Shown: in pieces, positions 7,493 to 15,536 of the stretch | How the letters are laid out: each line of letters opens with the position of its first letter | Position numbering within the stretch: position 1 is the first letter of the stretch | Assembly: GCA_031280495.1 (NCBI GenBank) | Contig: JAITGT010000011.1 | Location: 1 to 22,129, forward strand | Source of the DNA: Eubacteriaceae bacterium | GTDB lineage: Bacteria > Bacillota_A > Clostridia > Eubacteriales > Anaerofustaceae | Direction: 5' to 3' | Length of the DNA: 22,129 nucleotides | The notes under the pieces: generated by a model | Told to the model about the DNA's origin: nothing | What the model saw: only the letters and a program-made list of their open reading frames with translations | The model's database searches: none | Program-made: the position numbers and the translations under genes

Positions 7493-8838
7493 AGAGGGCA
7501 AGCCTTCTTGAGGGGAGCGTGCTCGGCAAGCTCACGCTGTTCGCCCTGCCCCTGGTTGCCTCCAATTTGCTGCAGTCGGTCTACACCATTGCGGACATGG
7601 CTTTGATCGGCAACGTTGAGTCAAGGGCGAGCGTCTCCGCCATATCCATCGGAGGGCAGATAACGCTTCTCGTGACTAACGCGATCATAGGGTTCAGCTC
7701 AGGCGCCATGACGCTTGTGTCGCAGTATTACGGAGCGAAGAAGCGCGATGAGCTCCAGAAGACAGTCGGAACGCTGTTCTTCATGTACTTGGCCATTGCC
7801 GCCTTTGTGGGCGTGCTCTTTACCGCCATATCCACGCCTCTTTTGAGGATGCTCTCCACGCCTGCCGACGCTTTCGATCAGGCCAGGCTCTATCTGGGGA
7901 TAAGCATGTGGGGAAGCGTCCTTGTGTTTGGATATAACGGGATAAGCGCAGTGCTTAGAGGCATGGGCGACAGCAAGCGCCCGCTATTGTTTGTGCTGGC
8001 CGCCGCGTCAGTCAGCGTTGCGCTTGACTACTTGCTCATTGTGCGGCTGCGCATGGGCGTGCAGGGCGCAATCATCGCAACGCTGACCGGGCAGGCCGTG
8101 AGTGTCGCTTTGTCTCTTGAATATCTGCACAGAAAGCGCGATGAACTTGGGTTTAAGCTCTCGCTTTCCATGCTGCGCCCAGACAGAAGGCAGCTAGAGC
8201 TGCTCATCAGGCTGGGACTGCCTGTGTGCGTGCAGCAGGTGGTTGTTCAGATCTCGTTCCTTTCTGTGCAGGCTCTCGCGAACAGCTATGGAACTGCGCA
8301 GTCGGCGCTCTTTGGCATCGGAAACAGGATTAACAGCTTTGCGACAATGCCGGGCAACGCCGTGTCGACTGCCATTAGCTCTATGGCCGGCCAGTGCATT
8401 GGCTCCGGACTGGACAAGCGCGCAGAGGCGACTGCGTACGGCGGCATGCTTTTGAACCTGGCTGTCGGATCTGTCGTCACTTTCCTGATTGCTTTAAGCC
8501 CAGCTTCGGTCGTCAGGCTGTTCACCCCTGATTCGGATGTGCTGGAACTGTCCCAAGCCTTTGTGCGGTATATGTCCGCTTCCTATATCATAACGCCAAT
8601 CATCTTTTGCGTAACAGGGCTGGCAACCGGAGCTGGGCACACAGTTTTTGTGCTGACGGTGACGCTTGTTTGCTCGCTGGCTGTGCGCGTGCCGCTTGCA
8701 TACTTTTTCAGCCAGGGGCTTGGCATGGGCTTCAACGGCGTTGGCCTCGCAATGGGGCTCGCGTCCTTTGGGGGGATCCCCCAGTGCGCTTGGTTCCTTG
8801 CAAAGAAGCGGTGGATGAGGCGGGTCGTGAAAATCTAG
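7489..8838 (+). CDS. MATE-family efflux transporter
   Basis: The 449-residue protein starts at ATG 7489 (ATGA overlap with the DppF-like gene). It is almost entirely hydrophobic segments, consistent with about 12 membrane helices in two MatE repeats. Family features include the N-terminal LGKLTLFALPLVASNLLQSVYTIADM pattern (residues about 12-37), SQYYGAKKRDELQKT after helix 2, and VLRGMGDSKRPL in the first half. MATE proteins export cations, drugs or metabolites in exchange for Na+ or H+. The subfamily is nearest to the DinF/NorM-like uncharacterised bacterial group. Tight coupling to a peptide importer suggests that it exports a product or a toxic part of the imported substrate. This is inference. 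Confidence 0.92.
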   Translation: MKRASLLEGSVLGKLTLFALPLVASNLLQSVYTIADMALIGNVESRASVSAISIGGQITLLVTNAIIGFSSGAMTLVSQYYGAKKRDELQKTVGTLFFMYLAIAAFVGVLFTAISTPLLRMLSTPADAFDQARLYLGISMWGSVLVFGYNGISAVLRGMGDSKRPLLFVLAAASVSVALDYLLIVRLRMGVQGAIIATLTGQAVSVALSLEYLHRKRDELGFKLSLSMLRPDRRQLELLIRLGLPVCVQQVVVQISFLSVQALANSYGTAQSALFGIGNRINSFATMPGNAVSTAISSMAGQCIGSGLDKRAEATAYGGMLLNLAVGSVVTFLIALSPASVVRLFTPDSDVLELSQAFVRYMSASYIITPIIFCVTGLATGAGHTVFVLTVTLVCSLAVRVPLAYFFSQGLGMGFNGVGLAMGLASFGGIPQCAWFLAKKRWMRRVVKI

Positions 8839-8854
8839 GCCAAAGGAGGCTTTT

Positions 8855-10549
8855 ATGAAAAGCTCAAAAATATATGATCACTACTACAATTACGAAGAAA
8901 TTACGAAAATCGTCCATGAGTATGCCGAAAAGTATCCCAGCTTGGCAAGGCTCTCATCGCTCGCCGTGTCAAAGGAGGGCAGGGACACCTGGCTCATTGA
9001 GGTCACAGACACATCCAAAGGCGGCTACAGCGAGAAGCCAGCCTATTTTCTGAACGGCCACGTGCACGCAGGCGAAGTGACCGGCTCCATGTGCGCGATG
9101 TATTTCCTTGACTGCCTGTTTTCCAACATGGATGAGAGCGAGGAAATAAAGAAGCTTCTTGAGACGACAACTTTCTATGTCATTCCTCGCCCGGTTCCTG
9201 ATGGGGCGGAATATTACCTCACGCATCCAGACACGCTTCGCTCAGTCAACGAGCCCTATCCATTTTTTGACGAGATGCCAGGGCTTGTGCCTGGGGATCT
9301 TGACGGCGACGGAGCCGTGCGAACCATGTTGGTGGAGTCTCCGTATGGAGCTTGGAAGAAGGCAGAGGAAGATCCCCGCGTGCTCGTAAAGCGCAAGCCC
9401 GATGAAGTCGGCGGGGTGTTCTACAATGTATATAGCGAAGGGTCTATTAACGGCTACGACGGCGTAAATGTGTTTCCTGCGCCGGCAAAGTTCGGGCTCG
9501 ACCTCAACCGGAACTTTCCTGTTGGCTGGGAGACAGGCAACAAGCAGGCAGGGTCTGGCTTTGCCCCTGGCGATCGCCAGGAATCCCAAACCTTGATCCA
9601 GTTTGTCCAAGGCCATCCAAACATTTGCAACACAATCACCTTCCACACATTTTCTGGAATATACCTTTACCCTCCAGGAATGTTTCCAAAAAAGAGCGCT
9701 GATCCAGACGACATGAAGCGCTATGAGCTTATCACAAAGATCGCCCAGGAGGAGACCGGGTTCGTTCCTATGAATATCAAGGACGATTTCCTCGGGGACT
9801 TTGTGGCAAAGACATCCGGCTCTTTTGAGGACTTCCTGCATTTTGGGCATGGCATTTACTGCTATACGGTGGAGACATGGGATCTCGCCCACCAGGCGGG
9901 CATTGAGCTGCATTTCCCAGACCCGTTTGGGCTCTCGGATGAGAAGATGAAGGAGAATGCGCTTAAATTCTACGAGTGGGTAGACAAGAACGGCTTTGGC
10001 AGCTACATCAAGCCTTGGACTGCCATTGATCACCCGCAGCTTGGAAAGGTTGAGATAGGCGGGCCCGATCCAAAACGCATCATACAGAATCCGCCTGTGG
10101 AGCTGATTCAGCAGGAGGTCGAGAAGCATACGCGCTTTATTCTGCGCCACGCGAAAACCATGCCGCATTTGGTGTTTAGGCAGGCGGCTGCAGAGAAAAT
10201 ATCAGATGGAGTCTATCGCGTCGACGCCTACATTTACAACAGCGGCTTCATGCCGACCCATATACTTAACGAGTATAAGAGCCTTGGCTTCAGCAAAGAT
10301 ATCACAGTCGAGCTGGAGGGCGAAGGCCTGACGTTTGTCGAAGGCAGCCAAAAGCAAAAGATCGGCCAGCTTGAGGGTTTCTCCGGCGCAAAAACCGACT
10401 ACTTTTATTTCGGCATCGTGACAAACAAGCACGATCCGATTGAAAAGAAGGTAAGCTGGATTGTCAAAGCCGCCGCCCCCGCGACGCTGAAGGTTTCGGC
10501 GTGGAGCGAAAGGGCAGGCGTCGCTAGCGCTGAGGTCACGCTTGCATGA
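8855..10549 (+). CDS. M14-family zinc carboxypeptidase
   Basis: This 564-residue protein has a strong AAAGGAGG site before ATG 8855, 16 bp after the MATE stop. It has no signal peptide, so it should be cytosolic. The M14 active site is complete: H71-A-G-E74 (zinc His and Glu), N218-R219 (substrate carboxylate), H264 in TFHTFSG (third zinc ligand) and E340 in YTVETWDL (general base). A DLDGDG motif lies between the first two sites, as in one bacterial M14 subgroup. About 180 residues follow the catalytic domain, ending in a beta-rich region. The enzyme probably trims C-terminal residues from the imported peptide or conjugate. It is the last gene of the operon. Confidence 0.92.
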   Translation: MKSSKIYDHYYNYEEITKIVHEYAEKYPSLARLSSLAVSKEGRDTWLIEVTDTSKGGYSEKPAYFLNGHVHAGEVTGSMCAMYFLDCLFSNMDESEEIKKLLETTTFYVIPRPVPDGAEYYLTHPDTLRSVNEPYPFFDEMPGLVPGDLDGDGAVRTMLVESPYGAWKKAEEDPRVLVKRKPDEVGGVFYNVYSEGSINGYDGVNVFPAPAKFGLDLNRNFPVGWETGNKQAGSGFAPGDRQESQTLIQFVQGHPNICNTITFHTFSGIYLYPPGMFPKKSADPDDMKRYELITKIAQEETGFVPMNIKDDFLGDFVAKTSGSFEDFLHFGHGIYCYTVETWDLAHQAGIELHFPDPFGLSDEKMKENALKFYEWVDKNGFGSYIKPWTAIDHPQLGKVEIGGPDPKRIIQNPPVELIQQEVEKHTRFILRHAKTMPHLVFRQAAAEKISDGVYRVDAYIYNSGFMPTHILNEYKSLGFSKDITVELEGEGLTFVEGSQKQKIGQLEGFSGAKTDYFYFGIVTNKHDPIEKKVSWIVKAAAPATLKVSAWSERAGVASAEVTLA

Positions 10550-10868
10550 GCCTGGCCCTTTGAGCTGGCCGCTTGCATCCCTTTGGCAATGCCAAACTGC
10601 CCGCCTTGCCCTTAGACTGGGGCACTGAGAAGCCTCACAACCGCATTAAAGAGCCGGATATCCGCTCTAAACAGCAGGGCAAAAGGCTATGAAAAGCCCA
10701 TAAAGCGCTTGCTGCTTCTGCCGAGGGGGATGGATGCGTCCATCCCCTTTGTTTTGCGCATTCGATAGGCCTGCTCATTATTTTGCTGACAAGCGCCAAT
10801 AGTTAAACTTATACTAGATGTAAGTATCCGTCATGCAAAAAACAGCCTTTAATATCCTCTTTTATGAC
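10550..10868. other. Intergenic stretch after the operon
   Basis: No convincing gene. It holds an imperfect palindrome around 10650-10668 (AGAGCCGGATATCCGCTCT, one bulged base) and the operon terminator at 10726-10755. A short AT-rich tail then leads into the transposase remnant on the other strand, and this tail may include the former end of that element. Confidence 0.6.
10726..10755 (+). terminator. Rho-independent terminator of the peptide-uptake operon
   Basis: GGGGATGGA at 10726-10734 pairs perfectly with TCCATCCCC at 10739-10747 around the loop TGCG, followed by TTTGTTTT. It lies about 175 bp after the carboxypeptidase stop, with no gene between. Confidence 0.8.
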
Positions 10869-11187
10869 TTAGCCAAGCGCGTCCCCTACTGCGTCTGCCA
10901 AGGCCTCTTGGGCTTGGGGTTTTATATTGGTGATTCCCTTAAGCTTTGCCCACATCATCTGTGCCGGGTTTAACCCTTGCGAATATGGAGGAAGATACAG
11001 TATGCGAATTCCTGCCTTTAGGAGGGCCATGCACGCCCTCGCCGCTTTGTGGACAGAAAGGCTGTCCATCGCCAGCACGATTCCCCGCGGCAGGTAGGGT
11101 ATTAGGAATTTCTCGGCATATTGAGCAAAAATAGCGCCAAACGATCCCTCAAACCTAAATGGCGCGACGGTATCCAGTGCGCATTTT
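10869..11187 (-). pseudogene. IS630-type transposase remnant (C-terminal DDE_3 part)
   Basis: About 105 residues match the end of IS630-family transposases: ALDTVAPFRFEGSF, then the second catalytic Asp in VLAMDSLSVHK, then ILYLPPYSQGLNP and WAKLK. The third catalytic residue, normally Glu in LNPIE, is replaced here (LNPAQ), and the N-terminal helix-turn-helix and first Asp are absent. The open frame continues upstream as an out-of-frame reading of the methyltransferase gene, so the true junction is near 11187. It is a dead fragment that marks the break in the Mod gene. Confidence 0.75.
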
Positions 11188-12753
11188 TCACATATGGATG
11201 TCCAGTTTGAGGACTCTAAAGCCGATGTCAAGGCTTTCTGTGGCCAGCGCCCTGTCAGCTTTGATTTTCGCTCCTGCACGGCGAATGCGCTCCTTGCCGA
11301 TATCGCATATCGTAGAGTAGCCAGCCTTTTTTGCTGCTGTTCTGTCATTGCAAACTTCAGGCAATTGCACCATAATAAACTTGCGTTTGCCGCCGTCCTC
11401 CGCGTTAAGCTGCATGACAGCGTGCGCAGTTGTGGCGGAGCCGGAGAAAAAGTCAAGGATTAGGCTGTCTTTGTCAAAATTGCAAACCATTGAAATCAGT
11501 GCTTTAATTAATGTGGTAGGCTTTGGATAATCAAAGTATGAGCCCAACTGCAAACTTTCAAGTTCTTTTACCGCGCTTTCGTTTGTGCCGGCCGCGCTTT
11601 CTGTATTCAATTCAACATTTATAAAGTTTGTCGGAGCTTTGTACGAACCTTCATTTCCAACACGCTGAAAACGAATAGAGAACTTTTTAGTTTTTACTAT
11701 AAAGTATGTGCCAGAAGCAACTTCTCCGTTAAGCGTTTCTTGTGTCCACTTAAATTCGCCGTTCAGCCTAAATGAATTGGCATTTATGCTGTCAATGACA
11801 TTAATTTCGTCTTCGAGTGCAACTCGATCTTTTTTCCCAGGCGCGATCAGCCCATTTTCAATATAGCCAAACCTAACGCTTCCTTTTGGGAAGGTGAGAG
11901 TTTTAAAAGGATTGCCCGTGTTGAGAAGCGGGGCGTCTCCGTTGTCTATAAAGCTGCCAAAGTATTTCTGCGCGCTCCAACGCTTTTCATATGCCAATAC
12001 ATACTCAACGGTCTTCCGGCATTTGCGGGCAAGGGAGGGAGGCGTAGAAGTCTTTGTCCAAATAAAAGTTGCTGCATAGTTTTGTTCGCCAAAAATCTCA
12101 TTGCATAGCAACTGCATATTCGTGATTTCGTTTTCGCCAATGCTTATGAAAATCACTCCATCGTCCGTCAGCAAATCCCGCGCAAGCCGCAGCCGAGGGT
12201 AAATCATGTTCAGCCAGGCGGTGTGGAAACGCCCGCTGCTTTCAAAGTTTTTTCCAAGGAGGCTGCCTTGATTGCCATCGCCGCCGCTCTGCCTGGCATG
12301 CTCGGAAGCGCTCTTCGCAAAATTGTCCTTATAGACAAAATCGTTGCCCGTGTTATAGGGCGGGTCGATGTAAATCATTTTCACGCTCTTGAGATAAGTT
12401 TCGCGCAGGACTTTCAGCACATCGAGGTTGTCGCCCTCAATGTAGAGGTTCTCGGTCGTGTCGAAGTTAACGCTCTCCTCGCGGCAGGGGCGCAAAACTG
12501 CGGCAATCGGCATGTTGGCGAGCAGTATGCTATTTCGCTTGCCAGGCCATGTGAACTGGTAGCGTTCTTCACTGCCTTCGACGATGTGGGCGTTTATTTC
12601 CTGTGTCAGCACATCCTTGTCAATGGCACGGACAACCGTGCCGTTCTCGTCAACCGCCTCAGTCACGGCGTTCGGGAACAAGGCGGAGAGCGCTGCGAAG
12701 TTCTTGTCCGCAAGGGACGTGGTTCTCATTGCGAGTTTGTCGGGATGATTCAT
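11188..12753 (-). pseudogene. mod: Type III restriction-modification Mod methyltransferase, C-terminally truncated
   Basis: The frame encodes 521 residues from ATG 12753, with GGAG 9 nt upstream; a TTG at 12768 is a weaker option. It follows type III Mod proteins closely: NFAALSALFPNAVTE near the N-terminus, ENLYIEGDNLDVLKVL, catalytic motif IV DPPYNTGNDF at 130-139, and SAM-binding motif I DFFSGSATTAHAV at 434 onward. The IV-before-I order marks a beta-class N6-adenine methyltransferase. Intact Mod proteins continue beyond FRVLKLD for over a hundred residues. Here the frame ends three residues later (IHM, stop) exactly where transposase sequence begins. No Res helicase-nuclease follows. Parts around 11460-11800 are AT-richer than the neighbours, which suggests horizontal origin. 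Activity is doubtful but not excluded. Confidence 0.85.
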
Positions 12754-12785
12754 AGAGTATGACTCCAAATTCTGTCAATAGCCAA

Positions 12786-12905
12786 TCAGATTTTAGGACT
12801 GCAACGCTCAACATTTAAGGCCCAGTTCCATTCGGTTTCGTATTCGATGGGAGAGACATGCCACCCTGTTCCTGGACACACGCCAACGCATGCCAGCGCG
12901 CCATG
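12786..12905 (-). pseudogene. Possible decayed coding remnant upstream of mod
   Basis: One minus-strand frame reads PIEYETEWNWALNVERCSPKI before a stop, a protein-like composition rich in Glu, Trp and Asn, just upstream of mod. No start codon or ribosome binding site is seen and no family is recognised. It could be the 3' end of a lost gene of the same restriction-modification island, or chance. Confidence 0.25.
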
Positions 12906-12927
12906 CCATCATGCCAATAGCTCTGCC

Positions 12928-13476
12928 CTAAGCAAAATCAGACGGGCTGTAAAGCAGGGCGCCGAAAAACGTGACAGTGCCCTTTCCATTGTTGTAGGAA
13001 ACGCCCACTTGCTTAGCGACGCTGCTGACATTTATTCCGTAGCCTTCAATGGAGTGAAAGAGCTCGTCCGGAAACCGGCAGGGCGCGTCTGGGTAAGTGC
13101 ACTCTCGGCATCTGCCGCATCCCTCGTTTGACAGGACTTGAAATCTCTTTAGGGAAAGGCGGGCGGCGGCGCCCACGCGCTTCGCCGTCTCTTTGAATGC
13201 CTTCAGCGCCTCTCCAATTCCGTCAAAGTCGAAAGAGTCTTCCAGCCCAAACTTTTGCGAAAAGAGGGCAAAGCGCTCGTAGCCCAGCGCCCGATTCCGG
13301 CACTCTTCCAATGTCCCGGCCGCAGGCGGGCATGCCCAGTTTGTATCGTACTGCCGGCATGCGTTGCCTTCGCAGTAATTGCGCATTTCTTGCAAAAACT
13401 CGATGTCCGCTGTCTGAGCCTCCCCGCACTCCGTTGCGCCGGCGCCAATGATCATTTCGCGTATTCTGCTTTCCAA
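12928..13476 (-). CDS. DUF2284 cysteine-rich putative metal-binding protein
   Basis: The 182-residue soluble protein belongs to the DUF2284 family, whose members are small predicted metal-binding proteins common in anaerobes. Two cysteine groups are visible: C35, C40, C49 and C59 around CRQYDTNWACPP, and C120, C123, C126 and C133 in GCGRCRECTYPDAPC. The second is spaced like an iron-sulfur site. The start is taken as TTG 13476 because GGAGGG lies 10 nt upstream. ATG 13455, seven codons in, has no such site. The TTG is 2 nt after the stop of a possible 56-codon frame at 13479-13649. The molecular function of the family is unknown. Confidence 0.8.
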   Translation of the reverse strand: MESRIREMIIGAGATECGEAQTADIEFLQEMRNYCEGNACRQYDTNWACPPAAGTLEECRNRALGYERFALFSQKFGLEDSFDFDGIGEALKAFKETAKRVGAAARLSLKRFQVLSNEGCGRCRECTYPDAPCRFPDELFHSIEGYGINVSSVAKQVGVSYNNGKGTVTFFGALLYSPSDFA

Positions 13477-13478
13477 CT

Positions 13479-13649
13479 CTATTTGCCCTCCACAGCGCCT
13501 TGTTTTGCCGCACTTTGCCTATGAGCGCAAACAATCGGCAGGCCGCCCTTCTCCATAAAGTGTACAGGCGGGAGCGGCTGCTTCATAGCGTTCGCCAAGG
13601 CAACATGCAATCTTTGCCCATTCGGCGCAATTGCGAAAACGCTATCCAT
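13479..13649 (-). CDS. Possible small protein (56 residues)
   Basis: An open frame from ATG 13649 begins MDSVFAIAPNGQRLHVALAN and includes HFMEKGGLPIVCAHRQ. The composition looks like protein, and its stop lies 2 nt before the TTG of the DUF2284 gene, whose GGAGGG site lies inside this frame, as in coupled gene pairs. No ribosome binding site precedes the ATG and I recognise no family. The start also overlaps the promoter-like sequence of the divergent lipoprotein gene. Low confidence. Confidence 0.3.
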   Translation of the reverse strand: MDSVFAIAPNGQRLHVALANAMKQPLPPVHFMEKGGLPIVCAHRQSAAKQGAVEGK

Positions 13650-13657
13650 GGTATAAT
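13631..13657 (+). promoter_or_regulatory. Promoter-like element abutting the DUF3465 start codon
   Basis: TTGCGA at 13631-13636 and TATAAT at 13652-13657 are 15 bp apart, so the -35 is weak and the spacing short. The predicted transcription start is near 13664, only about 3 nt before ATG 13667, with no Shine-Dalgarno sequence between, which would make the message leaderless. Confidence 0.4.
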
Positions 13658-13666
13658 GAAAGCCAA

Positions 13667-14278
13667 ATGAGCAAAAACAGAAAAACCCCAAAACAAGGGA
13701 GCGCGTTTCTTTCCTTTGCCTTCAAAGCCGCGCTGCTTATGTCGCTTCTCGCGTTCGGGCTGTCCTCCTGCCTTGACATAGAGGGCGCTTTCGCCCAGTT
13801 TGCCGAAGGCCTGGAAGAGGCGCTTTTGCAAGGCGGGGCTCCCGCAGGCATAGAAGAAGTGGCGGCGAATCCTGTGCAGGGGGCGCCGCCCGCAGATGCA
13901 GGCGGGGAAGGCGGCAGCCAGGCTGGAGAGAGCCCCCCGGCGGATTCGGACAGCCTCATAAAAGAGCTGTTTTTGGCCAAGGCGCAGGATGCTGCAGTCG
14001 AGGGAAGGGGGGCAGTCCTGCGCACTCTGGCGGATGACAGTGACGGAAGCCGGCACCAAAAGTTCATCCTAAAGCTAGAAAACGGGATGACGCTGCTCGT
14101 TGCCCACAACATTGACATTGCGCCGAGGCTGGAGGGCCTTAAGGCTGGGGACGAAATTGAGTTTGCGGGAGAATACGTTTACTCAGAGCAGGGGGGAACC
14201 GTCCATTGGACGCACCGCGATCCAAATGGGGCGAAAAAAGGCGGATGGCTGAAGTGGAAAGGGCATATATACCAATAG
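13667..14278 (+). CDS. DUF3465 domain lipoprotein
   Basis: The protein has 203 residues from ATG 13667. A basic N-terminus (residues 1-11) and hydrophobic segment end in LSSC with Cys35 as the probable lipid site. A low-complexity Gly/Ala/Pro/Glu linker follows (about residues 60-90), then the C-terminal DUF3465 domain: RHQKFILKLENGMTLLVAHN, IAPRLEGLKAGDEIEFAGEY, the HWTHRDPNG motif and GWLKWKGHIYQ at the end. The family is small, secreted and of unknown function, with an OB-like beta composition. An alternative TTG at 13631 would add 12 residues in front of the signal and overlap the promoter-like element, so it is not preferred. The NUDIX gene starts 25 bp downstream and may be co-transcribed. 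Confidence 0.82.
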   Translation: MSKNRKTPKQGSAFLSFAFKAALLMSLLAFGLSSCLDIEGAFAQFAEGLEEALLQGGAPAGIEEVAANPVQGAPPADAGGEGGSQAGESPPADSDSLIKELFLAKAQDAAVEGRGAVLRTLADDSDGSRHQKFILKLENGMTLLVAHNIDIAPRLEGLKAGDEIEFAGEYVYSEQGGTVHWTHRDPNGAKKGGWLKWKGHIYQ

Positions 14279-14303
14279 AGCCGCTTTATTTAGAGAGGGA
14301 AGA

Positions 14304-14882
14304 ATGGAAAAGGTTCTTGTAGTCTCCTCTGAAAAGATAGGCCCGTACCTCACAGCAAGCGGGCTCATTACGGAAGGCAAGGAAGAGATCGTGCGCTTTA
14401 TCCTTTCGGAGCATTGCTACCTTGATCGCGCGATCGCAGAAAACGCAGAGGAAGCAAGGCAAATCATACCATACGCCGTTCTGCGCAGCGAAAACCGCCT
14501 CTTTGCCCTTCGGCGGCTCAGCGGGCAGACGGAGGCGAGGCTGCATGGCATGCTCTCGCTCGGCGTGGGAGGCCACGTTAACCCAGATGCCGAAAGCGCG
14601 GAAAACCCGCTGGAATATGGCCTTCTTAAGGAAGTGGGCGAGGAAGTGAGCGTCGCCGGGATGGGAAAAATCGAATTCCACGGAATCATCCACGACGCTT
14701 CCGATCCGGTGAGCCTCTACCATCTCGGCCTTCTCTACACCATAGAGGCGAAAGGCGCTTTCACGCTTGAGACAGAGAAAATGGCTGGGGAATGGATGGA
14801 TATGGGCGAGGCGCGCAGGCGAAAAGCGGAGATGGAGGCATGGTCCCGGATAGCGCTGGAGTACATCGAAACGCTGTTGTAA
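14304..14882 (+). CDS. NUDIX-family hydrolase-like protein
   Basis: The 192-residue soluble protein starts at ATG 14304 behind AGAGAGGGA. The NUDIX region spans about residues 88-117: GVGGHVNPDAESAENPLEYG followed by the metal-binding LLKEVGEEV helix with E110, E113 and E114. The usual Arg of the REUxEE core is Lys109, and the loop between the first Gly and the helix is longer than the standard box. This is typical of the GGHxNxxD-type subgroup annotated as phosphoesterases. The substrate is unknown. There is no terminator between it and the upstream lipoprotein gene. A hairpin without a T-run lies at 14910-14941 after its stop. Confidence 0.82.
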   Translation: MEKVLVVSSEKIGPYLTASGLITEGKEEIVRFILSEHCYLDRAIAENAEEARQIIPYAVLRSENRLFALRRLSGQTEARLHGMLSLGVGGHVNPDAESAENPLEYGLLKEVGEEVSVAGMGKIEFHGIIHDASDPVSLYHLGLLYTIEAKGAFTLETEKMAGEWMDMGEARRRKAEMEAWSRIALEYIETLL

Positions 14883-15027
14883 TGCGGCTAGCGCAAGTCG
14901 CCTGCCGCCCTGCCCAAAGAGGGCCAGTCCGCTCTGGGCAGCCTGTGCATTGCCTTGCCTATTGCATGCCTTCCCTATACGGATCCCAACGGAAAACAAA
15001 AAATGATATTCAAAGGGGGTGTGGGAA

Positions 15028-15510
15028 ATGGAAATATCTCTAGCCTACGACAGCGCTGACGAATTGCGCGCGCTCCTGGCCGAATATATAGAGTCGCTTC
15101 TTGCAGACGACGCGTCGTTTGCCGAATACCTTGACATGCAGAACTTTGACGCGGAATTTCAGTGCCTGGAAAGCAAATATGGCCTTCCCTACGGAAGGCT
15201 GTATATCGCCCGCATGGGCGGCGAAGCGGCTGGGTGCATTGGGCTTCGCCAGCTCAGCCCCGACAGCGGCGAGATGAAGCGGCTCTATGTCAAGCCTGGC
15301 TTTCGCCGCCAGGGAATTGCGCGGCTTCTCGTTCGGCAAATCCTCTCCGACGCGCAAGAGATCGGGTATTCCAACCTTCTGCTGGACACGATGCCGTCTC
15401 TCGCGCCCGCCATCCGGCTGTACGAATCGCTGGGATTCTCGCGCACGGGGCCATACAACGACAGCCCGATGGAAACGACGGTCTTCATGCGGCGCGATCT
15501 GCCTTTGTAA
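15028..15510 (+). CDS. GNAT-family N-acetyltransferase
   Basis: The protein has 160 residues from ATG 15028, with AAAGGGGG ending 8 nt upstream; the GTG at 15019 lies inside this site and is rejected. The GNAT core is clear: AAGCIGLRQL (strand 4), EMKRLYVKPGFRRQGIARLLV, where R93-R94-Q95-G96-I97-A98 is the acetyl-CoA pyrophosphate loop, NLLLDT and AIRLYESLGF. Such enzymes acetylate amines of small molecules or proteins; the acceptor cannot be inferred. The next gene starts 26 bp downstream, so these two may form a small operon. Confidence 0.9.
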   Translation: MEISLAYDSADELRALLAEYIESLLADDASFAEYLDMQNFDAEFQCLESKYGLPYGRLYIARMGGEAAGCIGLRQLSPDSGEMKRLYVKPGFRRQGIARLLVRQILSDAQEIGYSNLLLDTMPSLAPAIRLYESLGFSRTGPYNDSPMETTVFMRRDLPL

Positions 15511-15536
15511 GGCAGCCATAGATGGGGAGGTCAGCT

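Noticed and set aside
9242..10168. 308-codon open frame antisense to the M14 gene
   Set aside because: Shadow of a well-supported gene, with no ribosome binding site and no domain.
12223..12762. 179-codon plus-strand frame opposite mod
   Set aside because: Antisense to conserved Mod sequence, with low-information hydrophobic text and no start signal.
12880..12925. Clustered GGCATG/CATGCC words as a repeat array
   Set aside because: Irregular spacing and few copies; not a CRISPR or iteron pattern.
14910..14941. Hairpin after the NUDIX gene as a terminator
   Set aside because: Seven-base outer stem with mismatches and no T-run.
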